From positions 2,170,001-2,234,000 of the forward strand of contig NZ_CP046884.1 in assembly GCF_014522205.1 (NCBI RefSeq): a stretch of 64,000 bases of DNA. Direction: 5' to 3'. The notes beneath the pieces are model-generated. The model made no database searches and was not told the DNA's origin. It saw nothing but the letters and a program-made list of their open reading frames with translations. This DNA comes from Corynebacterium poyangense (GTDB lineage: Bacteria; Actinomycetota; Actinomycetes; Mycobacteriales; Mycobacteriaceae). The position numbers and the translations under genes were made by a program. The stretch's first letter is position 1; every line of letters starts with the position of its first letter. Positions 34,739 to 44,813 of the stretch are shown here, one piece after another.

Positions 34739-35674
34739 ATGCTGGAATCCTTTCTCACTGACACCAGTTATCTACTCAATGTGAGCTTTGTCCAGCAAGC
34801 TATCCTCGCCGCGGGTGTCCTAGGGGTACTCTCCGGCGTGATGACCCCCCTCATTGTCCTGCGCCAAATGTCATTTTCCGTCCACGCCACCAGTGAGCTT
34901 GCTCTTATGGGTGCGGCTGCCGCTTTGCTCTTTGGGCTCAACGTGGGCTGGGGTGCCATCGCCGGTTCCATCGTCGCGGCCCTTATGCTCGCTGTTCTTG
35001 GCATGAAGCAGCAACAAGACGCTGCAATTGGTGTCGTCATGAGCTTCGGTATGGGGTTGGCGGTGCTCTTCATCCACCTCTACCCCGGTAACTCTACCCG
35101 TGCTTTTTCCCTCCTCACCGGCCAAATCGTCGGCGTATCTGCCGCTTCAACCACCACTTTGTTCATCACCACCGTCCTGGTGGTGGGGATCGTGGCCTTA
35201 ATCTGGCGCCCCATGCTCTTTGCCTCCGCGGATCCCATCATGGCCCGAGCCGCCGGCGTCCACTGCCAATGGATCGCCGTGATTTTCGCTGTCCTCGTGG
35301 GTATTGCCGCAGCCCAATCAGTGCAAATTGTGGGTTCCCTCCTCGTCATGGCGCTACTTATCACCCCCGGAGCCGCCGCTGTCCACGTGACGTCATCCCC
35401 GATACGCGCCGTCATCTACTCCATTATTTTCGCTGAAACGTCAGCGGTAGGAGGACTCATCCTCTCCCTAGCTCCCGGCATCCCGGTGTCAGTTTTTGTC
35501 ACCGCAGTCAGCTTTTTCATCTACCTAGTGTGCCGCTTCATCGGTGGCCGAATGAATCAAAAAGCACAGGTGGGAACGAATCGAAAGAAGTTTTCCGAGG
35601 TGTTAGGTTCCCCTCACTCAGCGGAGGACTCCCTCGTGGTTGATCCCCATCACTCGGCACCGAATGAAGACTAA
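34739..35674 (+). CDS. znuB: zinc ABC transporter permease (ZnuB-like)
   Basis: A 311-residue permease of the ABC-3 family with eight to nine hydrophobic segments. Conserved parts are GVLGVLSGVMTPLIVLRQMSF, AVLFIHLYPG and LLITPGAAAVH. Its ATG directly follows the ATPase stop. The last 40 residues are a charged cytosolic tail with several His (VVDPHHSAPNE). A strong stem-loop closes the operon. Confidence 0.9.
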   Translation: MLESFLTDTSYLLNVSFVQQAILAAGVLGVLSGVMTPLIVLRQMSFSVHATSELALMGAAAALLFGLNVGWGAIAGSIVAALMLAVLGMKQQQDAAIGVVMSFGMGLAVLFIHLYPGNSTRAFSLLTGQIVGVSAASTTTLFITTVLVVGIVALIWRPMLFASADPIMARAAGVHCQWIAVIFAVLVGIAAAQSVQIVGSLLVMALLITPGAAAVHVTSSPIRAVIYSIIFAETSAVGGLILSLAPGIPVSVFVTAVSFFIYLVCRFIGGRMNQKAQVGTNRKKFSEVLGSPHSAEDSLVVDPHHSAPNED

Positions 35675-35681
35675 TTTGCCC

Positions 35682-35711
35682 CACCTTTCTCCGCCGCAGC
35701 GGAGAAAGGTG
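35682..35711 (+). terminator. stem-loop closing the zinc operon
   Basis: CACCTTTCTCCGC and its perfect complement (13-bp stem) flank a CGCA loop. The downstream bases are only mildly T-rich, but the stem and position 8 bases after the permease stop support a terminator. Confidence 0.7.
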
Positions 35712-35855
35712 ACGGGGTTGTTATCGCGCTCACAACTTCTTAGCGCTAATATGTACCGAACATAAGCAGTTATTTACCTAAAGTTATAATTCATAGCTTT
35801 GGGCTTGCTGGTTAAAAATGTACTTAGGCCTCGATCATGATGAGAGGACTCTCTT

Positions 35856-37169
35856 GTGACCACCCAGAACACCCAGACTGAGCGGAGCCAATCAACGCTC
35901 AAAACTCTTGCCGGAACCGGGGTTGGTAATGCCTTGGAATGGTTTGACTGGAATATCTACGCCACCTTCGCGGTTTTCTTTTCCAGCCAACTTTTCAATA
36001 GTGAAGACGGCAAATCAGCCTTCTTAAAAACGATGGCGGTCTTCGCGGTGGGGTTTATTGCCCGCCCCTTCGGCGGTTTCTTCTTCGGTTGGCTAGCAGA
36101 CCGCATTGGACGTAAAGAATCTCTTGCTGTAGCCGTCCTGTGCGCCTCGGCGGGTTCCATCCTCATCGCTATTACCCCCACCTACCACCAGGTCGGCTGG
36201 GTGGCCTCCGCTATTCTTCTGCTCGCTCGCCTCATCCAGGGGCTAGCTCACGGAGGGGAGCTTCCTTCCGCCCAGACCTATTTGGCCGAACACGCTCCCC
36301 GAGATAAGCGCGGACTCTGGGCCTCCTCGATTTATGTCACCGGGACTTTCGGAATCCTGCTGGGGATGATCTTCGGGTTGATACTCGAATCCTTGTTGAG
36401 TGAGCAACAACTCATGGCCTGGGGCTGGCGCATCCCCTTCGCGGTGGGAGCCGTCTTAGGTATCTCCGCCCTGTGGATGCGTCTCCACATGGATGAATCC
36501 GAGGTTTTCGAAGCTGAAAAGGAACGCAAAGCTGAAGCCCCGCAGGCCCAGCGCAATGTTTTCGTCCAGGTCGCCAAGAACTGGCCTACTGCGCTTAAGG
36601 TCGTGGGGATGACAGCTGGCCTCACCGTCAGCTACTACGTGTGGTCGGTCACCATGCCGGCTTTGGCTCAAAAGAGCTTTGGGTTTAGCGCCTCCGACGC
36701 CTTCACCGCCTCCATCATCGGAAACGCCGTCTTCATCATCTCCTTAATTTGCTGGGGTTGGGCTTCAGACCGCATCGGCCGCAAACCCACCATGCTCATT
36801 GCGATGATCGGATCAGCAATCCTCTACCTGCCTCTGGTGCACTACGTCGTCAACCAGCAGAGCATGTTCTCCTTGGTTCTTGCCATCTCCATCCAGCTAT
36901 TCTTATTGGCGGCTTTCTTGGGGCACGCTCCGGCCACCTACGCGGAGATGTTTGACACGGATCAACGAGCCTCCGGGTTTGGTATCCCCTATGCTCTCAC
37001 TATCGCTATCTTCGGCGGCACCGCGGGCATGATTATGACCTGGCTAGATAACAACATCCACTTTGCCTATTACTCCATCGTGCTCTTGGTGATTTCAGCA
37101 ATTACTATCCTCACCCTGAAAGAAACCAAGGGAGTAGATCTTCACGGGCATTATCCTGAGGAATACTAA
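35856..37169 (+). CDS. MHS family MFS transporter (metabolite:H+ symporter)
   Basis: A 437-residue uptake transporter starting at GTG. The MHS hallmarks are GVGNALEWFDWNIYATFAVFF at the first helix, RPFGGFFFGWLADRIGRKES between helices 2 and 3, and LQG in LARLIQGLAHGGELPSAQTYLAEHAP. Members import dicarboxylates, alpha-ketoglutarate, shikimate or osmolytes such as proline and betaine. Nothing nearby fixes the substrate. It stands as a single gene with its own 180-bp upstream region. Confidence 0.88.
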   Translation: MTTQNTQTERSQSTLKTLAGTGVGNALEWFDWNIYATFAVFFSSQLFNSEDGKSAFLKTMAVFAVGFIARPFGGFFFGWLADRIGRKESLAVAVLCASAGSILIAITPTYHQVGWVASAILLLARLIQGLAHGGELPSAQTYLAEHAPRDKRGLWASSIYVTGTFGILLGMIFGLILESLLSEQQLMAWGWRIPFAVGAVLGISALWMRLHMDESEVFEAEKERKAEAPQAQRNVFVQVAKNWPTALKVVGMTAGLTVSYYVWSVTMPALAQKSFGFSASDAFTASIIGNAVFIISLICWGWASDRIGRKPTMLIAMIGSAILYLPLVHYVVNQQSMFSLVLAISIQLFLLAAFLGHAPATYAEMFDTDQRASGFGIPYALTIAIFGGTAGMIMTWLDNNIHFAYYSIVLLVISAITILTLKETKGVDLHGHYPEEY

Positions 37170-37180
37170 TTCCCCAGGGC

Positions 37181-38122
37181 TTAGTTCACTCGACGCTGCC
37201 GGGCGAACTCGCTCAGAACAACCCCGGCAGCAACCGATGCATTCAGGGATTCCACCCACTCCGCCATCGGGATGGACATGATGACGTCGCAATTTTCCCG
37301 GACCAGGCGAGAGATCCCTTTACCTTCAGAACCCACCACAATAAGCACCGGGGTTTCCGCAGCGCTATAAGTGTCAAGGGTGGCTGTTCCTCCGGAGTCT
37401 AAGCCAACCACCTGATACCCGTTTTGTTGAAACTCTTTGACTGTTCGCGTCAAATTCGTCGCCCGCGCTACCGGTAGCCGAGCAGCCGTTCCCGCCGAGG
37501 TACGCCACGCCACAGCGGTAACCGACGCAGAACGGCGTTCCGGAATAACGACCCCATCGCCACCAAAAGCAGCGACCGAACGAATCACCGCCCCAAGGTT
37601 TCGCGGGTCAGTGATGTTATCAAGCAACACCACCATCCCCGGCCCCGGGGTATCTGCGGCCTGGGCTATAAGGTCGTGAACTTCGGTGTAGCGAAACGGT
37701 GGCATGTCCAAACCAATTCCTTGGTGAAGACCGTTCCCGGTCATCCGATCCATCTCTTGGCGGGGAATTTCACTGACCGGAATGGAGCGGCTGTGCGCTA
37801 GAGTAACCGCCTCGCTTAAGCGATCATCATGGCCGGTTCCTTGAACCACATAGAGTTGCGTCGCCGGCACTTTGGCGTGGAGGCATTCGATCACCGGGTT
37901 GCGGCCCACCACCAACTCATTATTCTTCTCCCGGGTGTGGCGTCCACTATTACGACGTTCCCGCTCAACCTTTCGCTTATACGCAGCATGATAGGGCCGA
38001 TCCTCCGCCTTCGGGGTAGGCCCCTTCCCCGCTAAACTGCGTCGATTCTTCCCACCAGAGCCTTTCGTAGCACCCTTTTTATTCTTCTTCCGCCGCCCGG
38101 GCCGAAAATCATTTCCCGCCAT
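37181..38122 (-). CDS. rlmB: 23S rRNA (guanosine-2'-O)-methyltransferase RlmB, SpoU family
   Basis: Methylates a conserved guanosine of 23S rRNA. The 313-residue protein has a very basic N-terminal extension (about 1-65), typical of actinobacterial members, then the SpoU substrate domain ([21 protein letters not shown]) and the knotted SAM domain with motifs [25 protein letters not shown] and [19 protein letters not shown]. Its ATG directly follows the cysS stop, so both are cotranscribed, as in related actinobacteria. Confidence 0.95.
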   Translation of the reverse strand: MAGNDFRPGRRKKNKKGATKGSGGKNRRSLAGKGPTPKAEDRPYHAAYKRKVERERRNSGRHTREKNNELVVGRNPVIECLHAKVPATQLYVVQGTGHDDRLSEAVTLAHSRSIPVSEIPRQEMDRMTGNGLHQGIGLDMPPFRYTEVHDLIAQAADTPGPGMVVLLDNITDPRNLGAVIRSVAAFGGDGVVIPERRSASVTAVAWRTSAGTAARLPVARATNLTRTVKEFQQNGYQVVGLDSGGTATLDTYSAAETPVLIVVGSEGKGISRLVRENCDVIMSIPMAEWVESLNASVAAGVVLSEFARQRRVN

Positions 38123-39535
38123 TTATTTCTCCATCTCCGTATTCAACGACCAGGTGGGCCCATCAGGGGTATCTGTCACCGTTATCCCGACCTGCTGCAA
38201 CCGGTCCCGCACCGCATCCGCCGTCTGAAAATCCTTCTCTTTCCGGGCTTGGGTCCGACGCTCCAGCTCCGCCCCCACCAGCGCTTCCAACGCCGCCATA
38301 GCGGCATCATTGTTGGAGTTGCTGTACCCCGAATCTTGCCATTGCTCAGAGTAGGGATCTACCCCCAACACGTTCGTCATCGCCCGGATATTCCCCGCGA
38401 GTCGGGCAGCTTCGGCTTTGTCTCCCGCTGCCAGAGCGCTATTCCCGGCGCGTACGTTACGGTGAATTTCCGCCAAGGCACGCGGAACCGCTAAATCCTC
38501 ATCCATTGCCTCTTCAAAAGCAGAGGTCCGGGTGCCCACCGGCACTTCTCCGACCCGGTGTAAGAAGTCCTCAATCCGGCGATAACCCGCGGCAGCTTCA
38601 GTCAGCGACTCCTGAGAGTATTCCAACACACTGCGATAGTGGGCACTCCCCAAGTAATAACGCAGCTCTACCGGTCGAACAAGTTTCAGCATCTCCGGAA
38701 CGCTCAACACATTCCCTAGAGATTTGGACATTTTCTCCCCAGCCATCGTCACCCAGTGGTTATGCATCCAATACCGAGCAAACCCATCGCCTGCCGCATG
38801 AGATTGGGCGATTTCATTTTCATGGTGCGGGAACTGCAGATCTAACCCTCCGCAGTGAATGTCAAAGGTTTCTCCTAGATACCAGGTAGCCATGGCCGAG
38901 CATTCCAAGTGCCAACCTGGCCGGCCGTCTCCCCAGGGAGTAGGCCATGAGGGTTCACCCGGTTTCGCAGCTTTCCACAAGGCAAAGTCCTGAGGGTTTC
39001 TTTTACCTCGCTGATCTGGCTCCCCTTGTTCCATATCTTCTACTCGGTTCCCGGAGAGGCTTCCGTAGTCGCTTTCTTCGGCTGCAGTCCAGGCAGCCAC
39101 ATCGAAGTAGACGGAACCATCGAGAGGGTAGGCGAAGCCTTTATCGATGAGCCGCTGCATATACGTGACCATTTGGGTCACATGCCCGGTAGCTCGGGGT
39201 TCGACGCTTGGCGGAAGCACACCTAAGGTGTTGTAGGCCTCGGTGAAATATCGCTCATGAGTTGCTACCCATTCCCACCAGGGTCGCCCGTGGTCAGCTG
39301 CTTTGCTGAGGATTTTGTCATCAATGTCGGTGACGTTACGGACAAAGGCAACATCGAGGCCTTTGGCTATGAGCCACCGGCGCAGAATATCAAACGCCAC
39401 CCCAGAACGCAGGTGCCCGATGTGCGGCTGAGCCTGCGGGGTGGCTCCACACAAGTACACCGACGCATGCCCTTCCCGCAGGGGCACAAAATCTCGAAGG
39501 GATCGGGTACTGGTGTCGAAGATTCTTAAAGTCAC
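38123..39535 (-). CDS. cysS: cysteinyl-tRNA synthetase
   Basis: Class I synthetase of 470 residues. The zinc Cys and HIGH motif lie in [19 protein letters not shown] (residues 28-46), WHLECSAMA carries the second zinc Cys, and [10 protein letters not shown] near residue 270 is the KMSKS loop. The last 80 residues form the anticodon domain. Length and motifs separate it from the shorter mycothiol ligase MshC. First gene of the cysS-rlmB operon. Confidence 0.96.
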   Translation of the reverse strand: MTLRIFDTSTRSLRDFVPLREGHASVYLCGATPQAQPHIGHLRSGVAFDILRRWLIAKGLDVAFVRNVTDIDDKILSKAADHGRPWWEWVATHERYFTEAYNTLGVLPPSVEPRATGHVTQMVTYMQRLIDKGFAYPLDGSVYFDVAAWTAAEESDYGSLSGNRVEDMEQGEPDQRGKRNPQDFALWKAAKPGEPSWPTPWGDGRPGWHLECSAMATWYLGETFDIHCGGLDLQFPHHENEIAQSHAAGDGFARYWMHNHWVTMAGEKMSKSLGNVLSVPEMLKLVRPVELRYYLGSAHYRSVLEYSQESLTEAAAGYRRIEDFLHRVGEVPVGTRTSAFEEAMDEDLAVPRALAEIHRNVRAGNSALAAGDKAEAARLAGNIRAMTNVLGVDPYSEQWQDSGYSNSNNDAAMAALEALVGAELERRTQARKEKDFQTADAVRDRLQQVGITVTDTPDGPTWSLNTEMEK

Positions 39536-39565
39536 GCCCTGAGTTTAATGCATCCCGGTTTTTCT

Positions 39566-40060
39566 TCAGACCAGGGTGAAGGTAGCGATTTTCACACCCT
39601 CTTCTGCCGGGCCGGCCTGCACCTCAGTGCCGGAAACCTGGCTTTTATCGGTGCCGACAATGGGGGTCACTAAATCTTTTCCGGCCTCCCGAATAAGCGC
39701 GGCATCGACTTTGAGCACCGGCTCCCCGGCTTTCACCCGTTGTCCTTCTTCCACCAGAGCTTCAAAACCACGACCTTTAAGCTCAACAGTGTCTAAGCCC
39801 ACGTGGACTAAAACCTGGGTTCCTAAGGTAGTGACGAGCGCAAAAGCATGCCCTCCGTGGAATAAGTTAGCTACTCGCCCAGCCACCGGGGCATGGACGA
39901 TAATCTCAGATTCTTTATCGCTGGGGCGAATGGCGACCCCTGCTCCCAGCATCCCCCCGGAAAAGACTGGATCAGGCACCTCGTTCATGGAGATTACCTC
40001 TCCGGCGAAAGGCGCCTGGATAACAAGATCAGTGTCTTTGGATTTAGCGAAGAAAACCAT
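39566..40060 (-). CDS. PTS glucose-family EIIA domain protein
   Basis: Phosphocarrier of 164 residues that takes a phosphate from HPr and passes it to EIIB. The two active His lie in VHAPVAGRVANLFHGGHAFAL and VLVHVGLDTVEL, with a conserved start (APFAGEVISMNEVPDPVFSGGMLG). It follows the EIIBC gene by 141 bp on the same strand. In this operon it likely completes the sugar-specific permease as a free EIIA; a more general Crr-like role is possible. Confidence 0.9.
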   Translation of the reverse strand: MVFFAKSKDTDLVIQAPFAGEVISMNEVPDPVFSGGMLGAGVAIRPSDKESEIIVHAPVAGRVANLFHGGHAFALVTTLGTQVLVHVGLDTVELKGRGFEALVEEGQRVKAGEPVLKVDAALIREAGKDLVTPIVGTDKSQVSGTEVQAGPAEEGVKIATFTLV

Positions 40061-40201
40061 AGTTGTTGGGGTAATCCTTTCGACATCTCTATTACAGCCC
40101 CTTAACCTAAAATTCTACTGTTCAGGGAAGGTTCGACGTCAACTTCTGATCCAGAAAACCCCACAACTGTGGTTTATTCCTCGGCGCCTAAAAAGTGGGA
40201 G

Positions 40202-41818
40202 CTAGTGAACCTGGTTGCACCGAAGGTTGGCTAGCTCAGCTGCGACATCATCATGAACAAATTGCACCTGCGGCCCGATGATTACTTGAACGGCATGGGC
40301 GCTAGGGCGGATCAGCCCGGCAACGTCGGCAGACTTCAAGATTGATTCCTCTACTTTGGAATCATCTTTCACCGTGACTCTGAGCCGGGTGGCGCAGTGA
40401 TCTAGGGTTTCAATATTGTCGGCCCCACCTAACCCTTGAATGATGCGTGACGTGGTGGAGTTCGCGGCCGTAGACGTCGAACCTTCCTGAGCACCATTTG
40501 CCTCATCTGGAATATCGGTTAACACCGCTGAATTTTCTTGCTCTGCATCACCTCGACCCGGGGTTTTGAGATTGAGTTTCCCAATGAGGAACCAGAAGAT
40601 CCCGAGGTAGAGGAAGAAGTACACCACACCCATGAGGAGCAGCATCCACCACTGATGGGCGAGCGGGTTTTGGCTTGACAAGGTCATGTCCACCATGCCG
40701 GCGGAGAATCCGAAGCCGGAGGTCCAGTGGAATGCGGCGGCGATGCTCAGCGCCAGGCCGGTGAGGAGGGCGTGGACGACGTAGAGCAGCGGAGCAGCGA
40801 ACATGAAGGAGAATTCCAGCGGTTCGGTGACTCCGGTGAAGAAGGAAGCTAGGGCGCCAGCGGCCATGAGCGAACCGACAACCTTGCGGCGTTGTTTATC
40901 TGCCCGAAGATACATGGCTAGGGCAGCGCCGGGGATACCGAACATCATCGCTGGGAAGAACCCGGCTTGGTAGCGGCCTACCTCGCCGATGACTTCACAG
41001 CTAGTACCATTCCAGACCCCTGGGCAGCTTGCGGCGTCAGTTGCTTGACGTGCGGCTTCAATGGTTTTAGCACCATCCATAAATTTACCGATGTCATTAA
41101 TTCCGATGACATCGAACCAGAAGATGGAGTTGAGGGCATGGTGCAAACCTGTGGGGATGAGTAGGCGGTTGACCACGCCGTAGATACCTGCCCCGAGCAC
41201 TCCCATGCCTTGGATCCACTCACCGAAATTAAAGAGCACGTTATACAGAAGCGGCCACAGAATATAGAGGATCCCAGCAATGAGCATGGAGAACACGGCG
41301 GTGAGGATAGGGACCAGGCGGCGGCCAGAGAAGAAAGCCAAGAAGTCCGGGAGACGAGTTCGAGAGAACTTGTTATATGTGGCTGCGGCGAGGATACCGA
41401 CCACGATGCCAATTAAAACATTCTTCGCGTTGATGGCATCCCACCCCTGACTGGCCCAGTGCAAGGCGGCATCACCGGTGAGTTCTTTAGGGTCCTCAAT
41501 ACCTCGATACGAGGCCACTGACTCTGGCCCGATGAGCAGAATAACTGTTTGGAAACCGACGAACCCGGAGAGAGCAGCAGCACCGTTGTGGTCTTTAGCC
41601 AGGCCGAAGGCTAAGGCCAAAGCAAAAACAATACCTAGGTTATCCATCACCGCCCCGCCTGATTTGAGGAAGATAGTGGCTAGGATGGAGTTTTCATTAA
41701 AAGCTTGGATCCAGTATCCAATGCCACATAAAAGAGCAGCAACCGGCAGCACTGCCACTGCGCCCATGAGGGCCTTACTGAGTTTCTGCAAGGCACCCAT
41801 GACGTTTGCTTTAGCCAT
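40202..41818 (-). CDS. nagE: PTS EIIBC, N-acetylglucosamine type
   Basis: A 538-residue membrane permease with an N-terminal EIIC domain (about 1-395) and a C-terminal EIIB domain. EIIC motifs VLPVAALLCGIGYW, LLIPTGLHHALNSIFWF and TGVTEPLEFSFMFAAPLLY with NLKTPGR follow NagE more closely than PtsG. The EIIB phosphorylation site is LDHCATRLRVTV near residue 490. A linker of about 60 polar residues joins the two. An antiterminator gene overlaps its start, so expression is probably sugar-controlled. Glucose specificity cannot be fully excluded. Confidence 0.82.
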   Translation of the reverse strand: MAKANVMGALQKLSKALMGAVAVLPVAALLCGIGYWIQAFNENSILATIFLKSGGAVMDNLGIVFALALAFGLAKDHNGAAALSGFVGFQTVILLIGPESVASYRGIEDPKELTGDAALHWASQGWDAINAKNVLIGIVVGILAAATYNKFSRTRLPDFLAFFSGRRLVPILTAVFSMLIAGILYILWPLLYNVLFNFGEWIQGMGVLGAGIYGVVNRLLIPTGLHHALNSIFWFDVIGINDIGKFMDGAKTIEAARQATDAASCPGVWNGTSCEVIGEVGRYQAGFFPAMMFGIPGAALAMYLRADKQRRKVVGSLMAAGALASFFTGVTEPLEFSFMFAAPLLYVVHALLTGLALSIAAAFHWTSGFGFSAGMVDMTLSSQNPLAHQWWMLLLMGVVYFFLYLGIFWFLIGKLNLKTPGRGDAEQENSAVLTDIPDEANGAQEGSTSTAANSTTSRIIQGLGGADNIETLDHCATRLRVTVKDDSKVEESILKSADVAGLIRPSAHAVQVIIGPQVQFVHDDVAAELANLRCNQVH

Positions 41819-42755
41819 CTGGGTTCTCCTTTCTGCGCTGAATGTGCTGTGAAATTATTGGTTTATATGCCTGCCGCCACCCATGTAAGAACACCGCGAA
41901 ATAAGCAGCTTCTCCTGGGGCTTCGTCCCCCATTTGGGCGATGATGGTGGTAGCTAGCTGATAGTCCGAGGACAACTGTTGGGAAACGACCTCCACTAGC
42001 GGGCAATGACGAGTTTGGCCACTTTCTATCCGTCGATATAGCCGCACCAACGCGGCCACCAATTCTTCATCTTCGGCACTAGTTATCCCGGTGGCTTCAT
42101 GGATATGAGCTACCCAGGCGGCAAGAAGATTGGCGTGAGCCAACGGGGTTTTCACGGGAACCCCGCTCCGCGCCGCATTGAGATGAAGTGCGACGGCAGC
42201 TGCTTCCTCCTCCGGCAAAATGGTCTCCGGAAGAGCAGCATTGAGATAGTGAACAATCAATTGGGCAGCCTGAAATTCCTCCGGAAAAGCCCCAGCCACT
42301 TCGCTAAGAATCCCGGTGTGGAGCCGCTGCCCCTCTCGAACTCTGCCAATGGCAAACGAAAGGTGTTCGGTCAGTAATAAATACACACTAGGGTGAAGAT
42401 CCCCGAGCAGATCAGTAGCTAAATCCACAGCTGCACCAACGTGCTGCAACACAGCGGGATCAAGCTGATCAATAGATGCGATCAGCGGTGCCGTGTCCGG
42501 GTTCAACGGCACATAGGTGCGTTGAGCTTGATCTGCCTTAATACGTTCTCCGGTGCGTCGCCCAAAGCCGATCCCGCGGCCGACAAGGATTTTTTCGACG
42601 TCATCCTCACCTCGGACGAGGACCGCATTATTACTGAAAACGCGGAGAATGCGCGGATGTTCCGGGTCCACTGCTGGACTCCCCTCATCACCAGGCTGAG
42701 ACAGTGACACCTCAGCGGCGGTCGTGCCTGATCGCGTCAGTAACACCCGCACCAC
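41811..42755 (-). CDS. BglG/LicT family transcriptional antiterminator
   Basis: A 314-residue regulator. A CAT RNA-binding domain (residues 35-90: ILRVFSNNAVLVRGEDD, GRGIGFGRRTGERI) is followed by two PRD modules; conserved PRD His lie in LTEHLSFAIGR and LIVHYL and IHEATG. The PTS phosphorylates such PRDs so that the protein binds mRNA only when sugar is present. It overlaps the nagE-type gene by 8 bases. Start is a GTG at 42755; a second GTG 28 codons later, closer to the RNA-binding domain, is possible. I could not find a convincing RAT site. Confidence 0.85.
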   Translation of the reverse strand: MVRVLLTRSGTTAAEVSLSQPGDEGSPAVDPEHPRILRVFSNNAVLVRGEDDVEKILVGRGIGFGRRTGERIKADQAQRTYVPLNPDTAPLIASIDQLDPAVLQHVGAAVDLATDLLGDLHPSVYLLLTEHLSFAIGRVREGQRLHTGILSEVAGAFPEEFQAAQLIVHYLNAALPETILPEEEAAAVALHLNAARSGVPVKTPLAHANLLAAWVAHIHEATGITSAEDEELVAALVRLYRRIESGQTRHCPLVEVVSQQLSSDYQLATTIIAQMGDEAPGEAAYFAVFLHGWRQAYKPIISQHIQRRKENPDG

Positions 42756-42824
42756 AACGTACGGAATCCAGATTAATAACCTAGATCACTATAGGAAAGA
42801 CCTGAGACGTCAGACCTCCCCCTT

Positions 42825-43316
42825 TTAGGGTGTATGCCACACCACAGCTGTGGCGATGGCGGCGCGTCCTTCCTCTCGGCCAGTAAACCCCAAATAGTCA
42901 GTGGTGGTGGCGGAAATAGACACGGGAGCACCCAGAATCTCGCTGAGGTGGCGTTCTGCTTCCTCTCGGCGCGGACCCATCTTTGGGGTTTGTGCAATGA
43001 GTTGAGCTGCCACATTCCCGATGGTGATGTTCTTGGCGGCTAATAGTTCTCGGCATTCGCGCAGAAGTCTTTCACCTGCGACGTTGTCATATTCTTTGCG
43101 GCCTACCCCCACAAAAGAACCCAAGTCTCCAAGACCAGCGGCGGAGAGTAAGGCATCGACAATGACGTGGCTGACCACATCTCCGTCGGAATGTCCTTCG
43201 CAACCATCATCATCGTCAAAAAGCAGACCGGCAATCCAACATGGTTTGCCAGGTTGAATTTGGTGAGCGTCAGTTCCTATCCCTACCCTGGGGATAATCT
43301 GCGGCTGGGTCATCAT
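42825..43316 (-). CDS. ispF: 2-C-methyl-D-erythritol 2,4-cyclodiphosphate synthase
   Basis: MEP-pathway enzyme of isoprenoid synthesis, 163 residues. [11 protein letters not shown] with the first metal ligands, [20 protein letters not shown], and the C-terminal [20 protein letters not shown] are IspF signatures. Its ATG overlaps the ispD stop (ATGA), with CGAGGAG just upstream. Position between ispD and the PTS genes matches the carD-ispD-ispF operon of the order. Confidence 0.96.
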   Translation of the reverse strand: MMTQPQIIPRVGIGTDAHQIQPGKPCWIAGLLFDDDDGCEGHSDGDVVSHVIVDALLSAAGLGDLGSFVGVGRKEYDNVAGERLLRECRELLAAKNITIGNVAAQLIAQTPKMGPRREEAERHLSEILGAPVSISATTTDYLGFTGREEGRAAIATAVVWHTP

Positions 43317-44041
43317 TCTCCTCGTATTAAAAGCTCCGCTATTTGTAGGTCCCATGGTGTCGTGATCTTCAACGCTCTGGCGTCTCCTGGGACGCAGTAC
43401 ACCGGCACTCCACACCATTCCATGAGGGAAGCATCATCAGTTGCGAGGAACTGTCGTTGTGCAGCCGCAGTTTGGAAATAACGGAGGTTAGCTTGCCGCA
43501 GCGTCGCCAAGTCGAACCCTTGCGGGGTTTGGACGGCACGCAGATAATTCCGGTCTGGGGTAGCAACAACTGACTCTGATTCATCAACCTGTTTGATGGT
43601 GTCGCTAACCGGCAGCACTGGGATCACCGCCGGGTGGTCTTCATTGACGTTCTGAAGAACACGGCAAATCATCTCCGGCGGGGTCAAGGCTCGGGCGGCA
43701 TCATGAATAAGAACCGTTCCCTCCTCAGCCGGAAGTGATTGTAGACCAGCCCAGACGGAATCCATCCGCTCAGCTCCGCCATGAACCAGAACAACACGCT
43801 CTATCATGTTGCTGGGCATTAAGAGGCGTCGAGCATAATCTTCCCACTCCGGAGAGACCATCACATGAATAGCATCAAACTGGCCAATCTCCAGGAAAGT
43901 TCTCACTGACCGCTCCAGGAGCGTCACGCCGGCTAAAGATACATAGGCCTTAGGTAAAGACGCGCCCAGCCGGGTTCCTTGGCCAGCGGCGGCAATCAGG
44001 ACAAAGGCACGGCGTGATTCGGAGGCGAGTTGTTTACTCAG
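43313..44041 (-). CDS. ispD: 2-C-methyl-D-erythritol 4-phosphate cytidylyltransferase, apparent CTG start
   Basis: MEP-pathway enzyme of 242 residues. The CTP-binding loop [19 protein letters not shown] lies at the N-terminus, with [13 protein letters not shown] near residue 120. The frame upstream of that loop holds no ATG, GTG or TTG before a stop; the only plausible start is CTG at 44041, giving [19 protein letters not shown], which lines up with the corynebacterial N-terminus. The CTG overlaps the carD stop as CTGA and GAGGA lies 6 bases upstream, so translation is coupled to carD. A start at the internal GTG (43927) would delete the active-site loop. Confidence 0.92.
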   Translation of the reverse strand: MSKQLASESRRAFVLIAAAGQGTRLGASLPKAYVSLAGVTLLERSVRTFLEIGQFDAIHVMVSPEWEDYARRLLMPSNMIERVVLVHGGAERMDSVWAGLQSLPAEEGTVLIHDAARALTPPEMICRVLQNVNEDHPAVIPVLPVSDTIKQVDESESVVATPDRNYLRAVQTPQGFDLATLRQANLRYFQTAAAQRQFLATDDASLMEWCGVPVYCVPGDARALKITTPWDLQIAELLIRGE

Positions 44042-44628
44042 GAGAAGTCCTCATCATCAAAGTTGAGGTCATCAAAATCCATGTCAATGTCCTCATCCGC
44101 CAATTTATTATCGGGATCCGGGGAAGCAGAAAGATTATGGCGACGAATCACCTCATCTACTTCCTTAAGAAAATCAGCGGACTTTTTCTCATCAACCATG
44201 TCAGCCAAGGCCAATTCACCCACTAAAATCTGCCGAGCCTTAGCAAGCATCCGCTTTTCACCCGCAGACAATCCGCGATCTTGGTCACGTCGCCACAGAT
44301 CTCGAACCACCTCAGCAACCTTGTTGACATCACCGGAAGCTAGCCGCTCTTGGTTTGCTTTATAACGCCGAGACCAGTTTCCAGCTTCCTCAACATCTGT
44401 TTCCCTTAACACAGAGAACACTTTTTGGAGGCCTTCTTCCCCCACCACATCACGAACACCAACCAATTCAGCGTTCTTGGAAGGCACCCGAACCACCAGG
44501 TCAGACTGCAGAATCTGCAAGACCAAGTACTCCAGGGTTTCCCCCTTCAACTCCCGGGTTTCGATGGCCTCAATCACCGCAGCGCCGTGATGTGGGTAGA
44601 CAACGGTGTCCCCGACCTTGAATTCCAT
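44038..44628 (-). CDS. carD: CarD family RNA polymerase-binding regulator
   Basis: Essential actinobacterial factor that stabilises the open promoter complex. The 196-residue protein has the RNAP-interaction domain ([23 protein letters not shown]) and the helical DNA-binding domain ([17 protein letters not shown] with the key Trp, then [20 protein letters not shown]). The last 35 residues are highly acidic ([19 protein letters not shown]). Head of the carD-ispD-ispF run and divergent from the lipoprotein gene. Confidence 0.95.
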   Translation of the reverse strand: MEFKVGDTVVYPHHGAAVIEAIETRELKGETLEYLVLQILQSDLVVRVPSKNAELVGVRDVVGEEGLQKVFSVLRETDVEEAGNWSRRYKANQERLASGDVNKVAEVVRDLWRRDQDRGLSAGEKRMLAKARQILVGELALADMVDEKKSADFLKEVDEVIRRHNLSASPDPDNKLADEDIDMDFDDLNFDDEDFS

Positions 44629-44813
44629 TCCTTCTCCTCATAGAGATACCCAGATGTTCGGCCCACTATTCTACACACTAATTGAGGTTGCATGCTCAGG
44701 CTGTGGGTCAACATAAAGATGGATACACCCCCGCAACTGTGAATAGCAGCCGTGAAAGCGCTAAGGTAGGTATGAAAAAGACGTCATCACCCTGCATACC
44801 GGAGGACCGTTCC

